Positions 47,631 to 59,292 of a stretch of 64,000 nucleotides of DNA are shown here, one piece after another. This DNA is from Pseudoscleropodium purum (Eukaryota; Streptophyta; Bryopsida; Hypnales; Brachytheciaceae). Made by a program: the position numbers and the translations under genes. The notes under the pieces were generated by a model. The model was given only the letters and a program-made list of their open reading frames with translations. It was not told the DNA's origin and made no database searches. The stretch's first letter is position 1, and every line of letters starts with the position of its first letter. The stretch covers positions 10,200,479-10,264,478 of the forward strand of contig OZ017800.1 of the NCBI GenBank assembly GCA_963969395.1, read 5' to 3'.

Positions 47631-50600
47631 TGGAATTAATTCATAGAATAGATTCCATTGAAATTGTTGGAATGTAGGCAGTGATTCATTATTACCCCAC
47701 CGAGGGCAACTCACTGAGTTTCACAGCCTTAGCCTAGATGAACTTTAACCCATAAACCGAACAGGTTGTTCATACAACAATCATACAGAGAAGACCTAAA
47801 AAAATACAAGTGGTGTTTATTGTTCATGTGGGCCTTTCATGAACTATAGGAAAGCATGTTATGAAGTTTTGCATAGTTTTTGAGGAACTTAAGTGGAGAA
47901 CTGTGAAAATATTTTCTTATGGTTTTCCTAGTTGCATTAGGGGTTAAGTTATGACTTTTGTTTGAGTACAAGAAACACACATTCAGATCTTGCATTCTGC
48001 ACAAGTCTCCTGGAGTGGGTGATGTGCTCCAAGGAGAAGTGCATTTCATTGGCTTCTACACACCAAGTTCAATGTTTCTTGACGGAAGACTCAAAATACT
48101 TCCAGGAAGTCTTGGCCAGGCTGCCTGCAGCTGGGCCTTGTATTCTACATTCTTTTGCAGTAACTTAGAGGTTACCCTTTATTTTGTGTAAAAAAAAAAG
48201 CCCGTTTCTGGAACATCCTAGCAAGCTACGCACTTATCTGACTCTTTCCAAGCCTCAAAAACTGCTTATCAGGAACCATTTTTTACTTACTACCTTAAGT
48301 TCCAGCTCTAAGCATTGAACTTCAAATCATACTCATAGCTTTTTGAGCACAAGCATACCTGTGGCATTTTTCTTGTCCAAGCAAGAAGCTACACTAATAC
48401 ACAGCTCTATATTTTCTCATACTGTGCTCTCAATTTACAACATATCAACACAATATGCTGTCATGTCAATGTCTCCAGTATATGTTTATAATATCAAGGA
48501 TACCTATAACATGTGTATCCAACTACCATAACACTGTGTCTAAATTTTACACATTGTGCAAATTCTACAAGTCAATCCACAAAAGAGCTGAATATAGGGT
48601 TAAAGTGTTTGTAACGCATTCAAAATATTCCTAAGAGGTCATGGGCCTCCTCTGCACCCATGTCATCCAACGAACACGAAGTTAGTTAAAAAAAACGTAT
48701 GTGAGATGTCTTCAACCCACGAACGCATGTTATTGCTTTCACACAAAAACAAAATTTAGATACAAAAATATGATAACACTAAACCAGCACAATCATGTAA
48801 AAGAGTATTTTCCAATACTACATCCAAGTGTGATGGTTGTTCAATCTGTAACCCCATGCATATTTTGTAATTGGATGACCATCTGGGTTCCTCCCAATTT
48901 GTAGTTCATCCTGGGTACTAAGCCCTGAGCCTTGACCGTTAGAGGTCATTTATTTTATGAATTACTTTTTGTTTAGAGGCCCAATTAGTGTAGAAGCGCC
49001 AACTTAATCCTTCTTGAAGCCAATCTGTAAACTTGGCTTAGAGGTTTAATTGCTAGTTCAACTGCATATTGATTCACCATGTGTTATTGATCCATCCTGC
49101 AGGGACGATTGAGCTTTCCAATCTTATTTTTTCTAACTTCATTATAAAATCAGATTTAGAGCCAGGCTGTACATAATGCCTCCCATAAGTTGGTTTTGGG
49201 CTTAATTAAGCCATAAAGCAACCAAGTTTTTTAATATCACCCCTTACAGAATAAAAAATCTCTCAAACATGAGTGGGAGGGTGGGTTTTTCCTTCTGTCA
49301 TCAGCATACATATCATTTTATTGAATCAGGATACTAGAATCCCTTTCAAAAAAGGTATTTCCCTGAAATCTTTCTCATATATATTTTTGGTCCAGTAACT
49401 ATTTATGGTCCAGATGTTAGTTTTGGAACTAACCCTTGATAAGGAAGTCTGGAAAAAAGAAAAAAGAAAAAAGAAAAAAAAATACTTCCAGGAAAATAGG
49501 GTACCCATTCATTATATTTTATTCAATTACAGTACTGCTTGAGCATGGCAGTAATAACACTGACTGACTGTGTTTCAAGAAAAAAATTAAGAATAACACT
49601 GACTGACCCCTTTTTCCTGGGAAATTTGCAACATTTGGGAGGTGTGTTGATCCGCGGCACATTTGGAGAAGAAATTGTCAGAAGTTGCCACTTTTTAGGG
49701 ATTACAGGAAAAAATGAAAAAGAAAACAAAAATATTTTATTTTATTTTATTGAAATTCAACTGTTCAAAGTTATTGTTGACTATCAAAGGAAAGAGTGGA
49801 AAAAATTTCAAAAAACTTTGACTGCTTGGATTGAAAGATTATAGTGTTCAACATTGGAAAAAAAGTGTTGTTTTTGGACCCTATTTGACATGGTCAACAA
49901 AATTTTAACTCCTAGAGTGAGATTTTTGCATTATATAAAAAAAATTGAAATTTGCTTCCCCTGTATTACGTTAGTTACATACCTATCCAATTTTCAAGGT
50001 AGAAGAAGAATTTTGCACATGTTACTTGAAGTGGCCTACTTTATTTAAAAACTTTAGGCAACATAATTTTTGATCCAAACACCTAATTGGAAAAAAAGTT
50101 GTTTTCCCAACAAAGTAGTACAAGTCACTAGTAGAAACTAGCCCTTTTTTTGGCACCATGAAGCTAAATTACACCATTTCATAATAAATTTCTACTTTTT
50201 GCCAAAATTTTCTATTTCTACTAAAAATGTAGATGAAGTTGCAAAATTTGAATGAGAAAGTGCATGAAGATCATAAAGTGTTTTTTGGTCCAAAAGATGG
50301 ATAAATGTAGAAATACAATGCTTCAGCAAATTTTAAATGATCACCATCTTGACACTTTCTCATAAAAATTTTAAAAAGGATTGGTAAAACATGGGCCACA
50401 TAGACTTGAAAAGCATGCCCCCAAAGACCCACATCTAATCAAGTTTGTCACGTGTAGTTTTCTTGTGAATCTTTTATATAGTCTATGTAGCCTATGTTTC
50501 TACTAGTATGTTCACAACTTGTGTCAAAATTTTAATAAGATTTGTTCAAATTGACTTCATACCTACCCAAATTTTCAATTGGTCTTTTAGGGTTTAAATA

Positions 50601-52021
50601 ATATGAAAGTGCATGAGATTTTAGATAAAATCAAAATAATGTGGTCTATAATATTCTTATATTATCTTAAAGAGTGTGATTGTCATACGCCTTCATCCAT
50701 TTCATCTACAATCATCTAAATTTCATCAAAAATAATTTGTATATTCAAACTCATTAGAATTTTTTCATCCAATTTTTTTGCTAGATTCATCCAATTAGTG
50801 TGAGAGAATCTTGAACTATTCAAGACTCTCATTCATTGAATTAATTTCTAATAGATGGATCAACAAAAAAATATTCATTTAATATTTAATTGTCATTATT
50901 GGATGGCATTTATTTTTCATCTCTCTTCAATTGCCTTCTAGTGACACTTCACTTCATTTGAGTCGTTTAGAGAGCTTAGATGCATTCACAATTGAAAGAT
51001 GTAAAATTCTACAAACACAAAAATAAGCAATTTGTAACAAACGATAGGCCAAGGACTCCTCCTTTGAGGAAACTAACCAGGAGTTTGTGTGATCAAATTT
51101 CAATGTACATTTGACCCATATGAGCTGATGAAATCATGCAACTAATCTAGAAGTCTCAGACACCTAGCTCAAGCATTTGCTCTTCCAACCTCATTGTTTT
51201 CCAATAAGTAAACTTGTTATAATAGAAATCAACTTTAGATTTAGGATTGATTTTTTAGATTTATGTCATGTGCAAGCTTACGTTACTCCATACCAATATT
51301 TGTTGCTATCTTCACATATTAAAGGAAGATTTTGGAGTTCTAAGAGTACCACCACCCATTTCGCAAAATGCAATGGATTTTTAGCTTGCAAAATGTAGAG
51401 CCATCCACTTTGCAAGCCAGGTGATGAGCTATGCCCCGTCCATTCATTGTTAACAAACGAATCCAACCAACTCTGTGATCCAATCGACTACCATCCGTGT
51501 TCTTAAATGCATGTTGCATGTAAGAACGTGCAACAAATTTGTTTGCAGTAAGTCCTTGCTTGTTGGGAAAGTTGATTTATGTTTTTGTCACACTCATATG
51601 CCAACCAAAGAAAGTGGCGTGCAAAAGCACCCCGTTTTGCAAGCCACAAGTGGTTTTTGGGCGGGATTTCTTAGAAGGTCATCCATTATGTTAGGCGGGT
51701 GGGGTAAATATGGTAGCGTCTTTTAAAAAGTCATCTGAAATGCCAGTCCAGTGGGCATGCTCTAAATAAATAAGAACACATTGCTAGCACAAAACCAAAT
51801 GCACTACTCAAAGAATATAGCAACTCCAAAAATTATAATTTGTTGATCTAATAATCCAATGAAGCACATTTGGAGGCATTTGATTCAAAATTGACTTCAT
51901 CAGTAGATGATATTTGAGGGCAAGGCAAGCTGACTTTAGGCTTGTTCTCCTTGTAGAAAGAGAATGGCTAGTTGTCAAAAAAAATTTAAAGAAGATTTAA
52001 AAAAAACAATCTTAAAATGAA
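47631..52021. other. AT-rich spacer, no confirmed gene
   Basis: 47745-47947 is bounded by ttaacccataa and ttaggggttaa and may be a short member of the TTAA-ended group. A G/A-rich simple repeat (gaaaaaa)n lies at 49455-49490. 49965-50110 resembles 220-370. The frames at 47958-48191, 49539-49844 and 51177-51726 have no recognisable domain. Confidence 0.3.
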
Positions 52022-52086
52022 ATATAAATAAATAAATAAATAAATAAATAAATATTTTTATTTATTTATTTATTTATTTTCAATAT
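52022..52086. repeat. (AAAT)n / (ATTT)n perfect hairpin
   Basis: Seven AAAT-type units are followed directly by their reverse complement, making a ~28-bp perfect palindromic stem with almost no loop. It is a simple-sequence structure prone to slippage or cruciform formation. Confidence 0.9.
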
Positions 52087-53159
52087 TATTAAATGATGTT
52101 GTAAGATCTTAGTCACGTCACACTATTATAATATTCTTGCAAGAGTACAATTCCTTTCTTCCTACAACTTGAGAATTTGTGGGCTTCTACACTGTCCAAA
52201 TTTCATCTAATGTATCAAATTGGACCATAGTTACTAAAAATCAAATGGAAGTAGGACATCATTCATTTCAAACACGTAAACCACTCCTACAAAATTCTCC
52301 GCTCATTTCCTAGGAGGCTTCTACAGCATATGCCTAATTGTGAGTTTTTTCTTGCATGATCGGGCATTATGGATTATTCATCCAACTTTAATTCTCATCC
52401 TCAATTTCTCATCCTTTTGCTCGTGATTTACACTAGACAATGGCTCCTCATTGTCAAGTGTTTTGAAAAATAACAAGCCTCCTTGTTGGGCTCTACCCTC
52501 CTTGTCAACCCATTATTTCTCAAAACTCCCTCTTTAGGCATTGCCCTATACAACAACCATTAAAAATTTGTTGTTGTAACTTAGCTATGAACTCCCTCCC
52601 TCTCCATGGAATAATACTAGAGAATAACTATCATGTCCCCCTTAGTGGGACCCCAATTGATTGTATTTTGTCATTTTCTCACTACAACCTTATTTTAGAA
52701 ACATAAAAAATAGTGTTTCAAAGAAAGTTTAGCGAGAGTGAAAGCATATTCTTTTTATTAGAGAATTTTTTATGATTGAATCAAATCTTAACAATCTTGA
52801 TCATTATTCAATACTAGTACTATTGAAACCATGGTGTGCCCTTGATACCCTAACATGGTATATCTTGGGTACCCTAATATGGTATACTTTGGGTAATCGT
52901 AGTCTAGATTTTGTCTATTTCCCAAAACCCTGGACTAAGTATAGGGGTCCTAAAATCAAAGGGAATGGTCAAATAGTCTAATGTTTTGCAGCTAGAAGTC
53001 ACTTGTAAGCTAAATTGTTATGGGATTTACTCTACAATTTTACTATCAAAATCAATTGTAAAACACTCTTATATCCCAAGGATGAATTTGGTAGCCTGTT
53101 CGTTAAATAATGCTATGGACGCATGAGTGCTGTCCCGGTCCTGCCTAGTATTCTAGGGG
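52087..53159. other. Spacer, no gene seen
   Basis: A 19-22-base motif, ctaa(c/t)atggtatac/atct(t)tgggta, is duplicated around 52849-52890. No coding sequence was recognised. Confidence 0.3.
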
Positions 53160-55400
53160 TATTTTCAAGACAATTTGGCAGGTTTATAAGAGCAATTTGT
53201 CATGCATGATCTAAACTTTTAAATGCAACAATTCACATATACACATTTATAATATATATATTCATTAATTACCGTGAATCTTTTTACCAAAACAATTTGT
53301 CCAGTCACTACTTAGCTAGCCAAATTATTAAGTTAAATGAGTATCACAAAGTCCCAGTCCTCTACAACAAATTGTCTCTATCTAATGCAATGGGAATGAG
53401 TGTGTGATGCAATACAATTTACAACATCAACAACAACAAGGTAATTTATCCAACACACCATCCATATAACCACAACATTTTGATAATCACAACTACTCTT
53501 GTATTTTGACCTAACTATCAACAAAAACTATTTGTCACATAGTATACTCCATCCACTACTCAGTCAATTTATTCCACCACATATTTATTGCTTCTACTCA
53601 TTCCAGCACAATACTCTTTTCAATAATTAAATTGATAAGAACAATTTGCCTATACACTATCTGCAGTGAAATCTGAATACTACGGCAAATTGTCTTTAAC
53701 ACAAGCCTACTGTGACCGTACTATATTCAACAACATCAACTGGCCCAAGACAAATTGTCAGTTAGAGACCCGATTGTTAACCACACTAACAACCAAGAAT
53801 TCAGACAATTTGCTTCTATTCTACTAACTGTATTATCATTTCAGAAATTCAATCATAAAATAAATTAACTTAATTCTATTTTGGACAACTGGTCTATCCA
53901 CACATAACTTCGGATTCAATCACACATACACATATTCAGGACAATTTGACTTCATACATCAACAACATAAAAATAAGTCAAATTGTCATACTTGGATCCG
54001 TTCTTTCAACATCCAACTCCTTAATCTCCCAATTTTTACACACATCAATTTAAAAAATATATATATATATATATAACATACACCGCTGGTCAAATTCACT
54101 GTTGAAATTCTTTAGACAACTTGTCTCTAATTTCTTCTAATTCTTTGAAATTGGTTCTAATCCTTTATTATGATTACAGTTATGACTTGACAATTTGTCT
54201 ACTCACAGCCATATACTAAATCTCTGATACACCACTTTTCTTCATAATTCATAGAATTGAAGCAGTCCAAACAACACAAAGATTATAAATAAACTTAACA
54301 AGACAATTGGTCAAAAGTACAAATTAAAATACTTCAGGAACTTATCTGTAATTAGTTGACCCGCATCACTGGTTCCGGCAAATTGTCTTTGTCTGCATGC
54401 CGACTCCACAGCATCCGCATTATCAACTAATTGACAAATCATCTGCTTCGTTTGATTTACGACAGTCACACAGACAAATTGGCTTCTAATCTCGATAAAT
54501 TGTTATTCATTTACTCACAGTAATACATTGACAATTCGACTCATACATTCATGATACAACACTAAACTAGTCAACTTGTCTAAACATGAATCCACCATTA
54601 TACAATTCCCACGAATTCATACAAACACAACTTAATCAGTGCACAATTAAATACAGACAATTTGTCTTATAATTCCTTCAAACAACCACGAATTCATCAC
54701 AATAAATTTGCACACAACTTATACCAAGAAATCAAACACACACACCGAATGCAAACACCACAATTCCGACCACTCATAAAATCAGTTCAATATTTGACAA
54801 ATTGCTAAGTATTGTTGTCCACTCACTGGAGCAAAACATACAAATTGCTAATTTTATAATTTTACACAACCAAGACAATTCCGCAAAACATACAAATTCG
54901 TCACAAACAAATGAAGAGATCCAATCACTGGATACTCAAGACAATTTGTTAAATTGATTTACAGTTCAGAGGATCCAATCACTGGATCTTCACTGTAATT
55001 TATAAATTGCCTGATTTAGTCCAATCACTGGATCTAAATTCAAAACTTATAGACAAATTGTTTATAAGAAATATTATATTATTATGAAGTTCCAAAGTAC
55101 ATGAAAAAACGAGACAATTTACAAAAGCTATTTGATAACCGAGAGAGTGAGAGAGACAAAAATGACAAATTGCCTGCCTATATGCCAAAAACTAAAGACA
55201 ACTATTCAAAACCAAAGTGTAGAGTCAACTTGTCTTTTACCATCTCAAAACTTTTATGTTTCTTTCTTTCTACATCCTTTCTAATATGGCAAGTTGTCTA
55301 TATTTCTACTCTATTGTGTGAATTCTTTGTCAATTTGTCTCTATTCAGACTATTCACAACAAATTGTCCAAAATTGAAAAATTCACAAGACTACAGTAAC
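53160..55400. repeat. Array of dispersed GACAAATTGTC-type palindromes
   Basis: About thirty variants of the near-palindrome RACAAATTGTC (or ACAATTTGTC) occur at roughly 75-base intervals in both orientations. Clear examples are near 53169, 53192, 53291, 53367, 53684, 53749, 53804, 53976, 54113, 54188, 54301, 54378, 54470, 54655, 54795, 54938, 55047, 55163, 55330 and 55358. The DNA between them is unrelated from one interval to the next, so this is not a tandem satellite. Outside these limits the motif is rare. Long-frame ORFs here are not protein-like. It resembles a field of binding sites, as in transposon subterminal regions, but no terminal inverted repeats were identified. Confidence 0.75.
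54919..55035. repeat. Three copies of tCCAATCACTGGATc
   Basis: The 14-15-base word occurs at about 54919, 54972 and 55020, roughly 50 bases apart, inside the palindrome array. The word is itself an interrupted palindrome (ATCCA...TGGAT). Partial versions (atcactggt, tcactgga) occur near 54366 and 54825. Confidence 0.85.
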
Positions 55401-55475
55401 CTATTATTAAGTGCCCTCACTAAGTTACCTTAATATAGCGTGCCCTCACTAAATTAAGTTACTTACCTTACTGTA

Positions 55476-56620
55476 GTTAGGGTGAACTGCCCCCCTCACT
55501 CATTTCCCTTAACCCCTAAAAGATTGGCCTGCATTTTTTTGGCTATATAGAAAATTTGGGTAGGCCATTAAGACCAAAATTTTGCACATTTTAGTTTGAA
55601 ATTTTAGTAGAAGGTGTAGATGAGGAATATCTTTCATATGCAACAAATTTAATGACATTTGGAAATAGGAGTCAAAAGTTATAGCCTACTATGTTACTTT
55701 TTTTCGTAACTAGGCAGATTAGAAAAAATCACTTTTTTCAAAAACCAAAATTTGAAATTGGTTCTAAACTTATATATACAAAGAAATTTTTGAATCATGC
55801 CATTTTGATCAATGAGTCAAAAGTTATGAGGGCAGTTATGGATTCCCTACTCTAAAATAAACTTTGAAATCCTTTATCTTACCTAATTTTCAATATTTTT
55901 GAAAAAAAATAAAATTCTAGGATGGAAATTGTTTATTAAAACATTTCAAACATTGGGATTGTCATTTTTCAATTCCATATTTTAATTCTTAATAATTTAG
56001 TATTTTAAATCATTGTCTACTACTACCTACTTACTATTTTTCCCTATATGTTGTACAATTCTAAATAATCTGAAAATTTTCAAGCATGTGGACAACTTGT
56101 TTAGGAAAAAGAATTAAAAGAAACACCACCATTTTGGACATTTTTTCATAGAAAAGTGAGCTTGTGAAGTGCAACTACCCGACTTTTCGTAGGGCAAAAA
56201 GAAATTGATTTTAGTGAATTTGAATGCTTATATCTTGCGATCCACACAGTAGAAATGTCTGAAGTTTTTACCAGATGTTTTTGATACTACATAGTACAGG
56301 ATCCTATGGTTACATATGTCAATTTTTTTTGTCTTTCATAAATTTGCTACTTGTACCAGAAATGGCAATTTCTGAGCTTTTTCAGTAAAAACATAGTCGT
56401 GGAATTTTAGGGGTTAAGTTATTCCACGGGTGCATGTGAAAAAGAAGCCCCCTTATTTTGTGGCTACATAATTTACCTGCTATGCCTCCCCTAGCTAATC
56501 AGGAGTCTCTAATTGCAAGTATGAATTCACAATTTGCAAATTTTATCATTTATGGCAAATAAAACATTTCAGCGTTTTCCCAGTCCAACTGCCACCATGT
56601 GAGGTAAGCAAGTCAGGGCA
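55476..56620 (+). repeat. GGGGTGAAYTG-ended element (G3) split by a TTAA-ended MITE
   Basis: The left part (gttagggtgaactgcccccc to 55508) and right part (56418 onward, gttattccac, ggtgcatgtgaaaaagaagccccc, ttgcaaattttatca) together match the elements at 57867-58088 and 58121-58366. The 909-base TTAA-ended MITE sits between them at TTAA. The right limit is approximate. No coding content. Confidence 0.7.
55509..56417 (-). repeat. TTAA-ended MITE, copy B
   Basis: Starts TTAACCCCTAAAAG and ends TTTTAGGGGTTAA; 909 bases; internal order matches copy A (59293-60215) in reverse. Inserted inside another small element, which gives a near empty-site comparison for its target. Non-coding. Confidence 0.85.
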
Positions 56621-57866
56621 GCCCAAAAGAAGTGAGGTGAAGTAACTTATTCTACACTGAACTGAACTCCAAACCCATATGCCCCCCAGGAATCACATGA
56701 TGGAGAGAAAGTTCAGTTGCACACTCACCATGAAGTCAGAGAACAGAAGTCTTTTCATTTGGGCTACCGGTATCATGGCATGCCAGGGAGGATTGCCCCA
56801 TGGTTTTACCCTTGTAAAAAATCCTGGAATTTCATTTTGCCACACAAATATGAATGATAAAATTTGCAAATTCTGAATTCATATTTGCAATCAAAGACCC
56901 CTAAATTAGCTAGTGAATGTGATGAAATACTAAATTTAAGCAACACGAAATAGGGGGCAATTTTGATATTTACGACTTTGACGGGGCAATAGAGGGGTCA
57001 ATCCTCGCTGGCCTTCACTCAGTTGTAGCCACAGAAGTGAGATTTCACTTTTGAAGCTTTTTCTCCTTTTTGGCATGTCAAAAACCTGCAGGTGGCAACA
57101 CTAGAAATACATGCGTCCTGAAACAAATGCAAGTCGGTTCTCATGCACATGGAAAGCACTCATGCAGTGTTGGGGGAAAACTGGCGGCTGGCTAGTTCCA
57201 AAAGGTAAGATAGCCAGTGGGATTGGGAACCAAAAAAAATTGGTTGCAAATTGAAAATATCAGAAAAAAAATTGGTGAAAAAAAATCTATAGAGAAAAGA
57301 ATCAAACTTGGTACTTGAAAGATCTCAGTTCATAATGGGAATGCATGAAAAGGAAACAAATAACTGAGGAAACTCAAAACATATCCTGAACAGTGATGGA
57401 AAAACGTTACCACACTATAAACAAGAATGGTGCGACTATGGTCACATCGTGCAGTAGATAGGCTTTGGAAAACTTGAATTTAGAGTGTGAGAGGTGATGC
57501 CATAGTCTCTGTCCCAAAACCACATAATAAATTACAATTAATGCAATGGTCTGTTGTTTCAGCCATAGCAAAGAACGAAAGTTGGGTTAAGTTAAATGCT
57601 AGTAAGCTGTCATGGAAACCACTAAACAAACTTAACCTCTGGTCAACCTACTCCAGAATATCCCCTTTATCCACCCACTCTACCAGTATCTTTCACTGTA
57701 TCGTGGTCTATTATATTAACCCATCCATCAACTACAGTAGATGCTTTGCTTTGCTGTGGTTATGTTATCTTGTTTGATCCCAAATTTTTCCCAATCATGA
57801 AGTAGAACGAAAAGGACATGCCCGCTGCTCTAAACTGAATCATTCCAAGGAGCTCTAGCAAAGGCC
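56621..57866. other. Spacer with an inverted partial G element
   Basis: 56835-57030 contains, in reverse orientation, the internal blocks of the GGGGTGAAYTG-ended elements (tgataaaatttgcaaatt, catatttgcaatcaaagacc). 57400-57510 resembles 61285-61430. No gene was recognised; the frame at 57487-57777 lacks a domain. Confidence 0.4.
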
Positions 57867-58088
57867 GTCAGGGTGAACTGGCCTCATCGCTCGTTCCCCT
57901 CCAAGTCATTCCCAGGGTTCAAGTAAAAGAAAAAAAGCTCCCTATTTACCTAATGCACCTCTCCTCACAAATTTGGGGCCTCTGATTGCAAATATGAATC
58001 CACAATTTTTAAATTTTATCATGCATGACAAATAAAAAATTTCAGTGTTTTCACTTAGGGATGAGCGAGGGATCAGTTCACCCCGGTC
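57867..58088 (+). repeat. GGGGTGAAYTG-ended small element (G1)
   Basis: Ends GTCAGGGTGAACTG and cagttcaccccggtc form an imperfect ~33-base terminal inverted repeat (also tcatcgctcg against gagcgaggga). About 222 bases. It shares its whole interior with 58121-58366. No target duplication is clear. Confidence 0.75.
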
Positions 58089-58120
58089 AGTGTACAGTAC
58101 TGTACCATGACCTCTAAGAG

Positions 58121-58366
58121 GTCGGGGTGAATTGATCCCTTGTCCGTCCCATTGAAGTCATTCTAGAGGTGCATGTAAAAAAAGGCCCCCCTCCCTATTT
58201 TGTGCCTAATTCATTACTCCTCTATACCTCCCATAGATACCTAATTTCGGGCCTTTGATTGCAAATATGAATTTAGAATTTGCAAATTTTATCATGCATG
58301 TCAAATTAAAAATTTCAACATTTTTTTTCTTGGAAATGAGCAAAGGGGCAATTCACCTCAGCTACC
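58121..58366 (+). repeat. GGGGTGAAYTG-ended small element (G2)
   Basis: Begins GTCGGGGTGAATTGATCCC and ends gggcaattcacctcagctacc; interior matches G1 block for block. A TTAA-ended element begins at the very next base. Non-coding. Confidence 0.75.
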
Positions 58367-58967
58367 TTAACCCTTGTGCGTCAGAGCGGCTGATTTTTGG
58401 ATGCTAAGAAACAAGGATATGCAGACTATCATATTCATCAAATATTATAATCTTGAAATCTGCACAATAGATTCCCTTATAAATTTCAAATTTGCACTCA
58501 TGAGTAAGGGGCGCTTCACACATGGGCCGACCAAGTTGAGAGGCCATGGGAGTTCATGGCCAAATTTTGGGCGAGATTCCAAAGAAATGGGCAATTCAAT
58601 GGACTCTTGACCAAAGTTTGGGTTGCCATAAAGTGGCTACCCAAACTTTGGTCAAGAGTCTGTTGTGAGGCCACTGCCACGTAGGAGCTTGGGCTTCCAT
58701 GTAGGCACTTTGGAGGGTGACGGACTTTGGATTGTGTTGCCTTGTGTGAAGGGTCGAGAGGCCAAAGTTGGGGTTTTTTGAAATTTGATTGGTGAAGGCC
58801 GACGGACTCCCAACCTTGGGCCCATGTGTGAAGCGGCCCTAAGTTGGCTTCAAATCTGACCCGTGAAAAGTTCAATAACCGAGTAATTTTGAAATTATTC
58901 CATGTTTTTTGGATCCAACAAAAAATGCTCCTCACTTGTGCTGTTCTCGGTGATGCACAGGGGTTAA
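58367..58967. repeat. Second TTAA-ended element type, 601 bp
   Basis: Starts TTAACCCTTGTGCGTCA and ends tgatgcacaggggTTAA, a ~17-base imperfect terminal inverted repeat with the same TTAACCC start as the 0.92-kb family but unrelated interior. A Tourist-like element lies inside at 58508-58839. No coding capacity. Confidence 0.8.
58508..58839. mobile_element. PIF/Harbinger (Tourist-like) MITE with TAA duplication
   Basis: Ends GGGGCGCTTCACACATGGGC and gcccatgtgtgaagcggccc form a ~20-base inverted repeat with one mismatch. It is flanked by TAA at 58505-58507 and 58840-58842, the usual 3-bp target duplication of PIF/Harbinger elements. 332 bases, non-coding, with a perfect internal 22-bp hairpin at 58602-58660. 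Confidence 0.85.
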
Positions 58968-59292
58968 ATCACTACAAGCTTCCTGCACTGTAAGAAATTA
59001 CATAGTGCCATTGAGCCAGCCCTGAATGGATTTGAAAAACAATGGTACCCTGAAACTCCTGAAGTCGGCACATTCTGGATGAATCAAATGCTTCATATGG
59101 ATGGATGTTTATTCAGAATCAAACTTTTCATTCATCCTAAATAATGCCTAACTCTTGAAGGATGTGACCCCCCATGACCAAGGTAGTCATCAAAATCACA
59201 TTGGATCATTAAACCAATGGCAGTGCATTCTTTGTTTCTACTAATTGAATAGTCAAGTCATCCATTGGATGTTTTTACAACTTCAACATTGT

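Noticed and set aside
55101..55433. A 110-codon frame at the edge of the palindrome array
   Set aside because: It includes several copies of the repeated GACAAATTG word, has no domain, and its composition is that of translated AT-rich DNA.
58516..58935. A 139-codon minus-strand frame
   Set aside because: It lies across the Tourist-like MITE and its hairpin, so the open frame reflects inverted-repeat sequence, not a gene.
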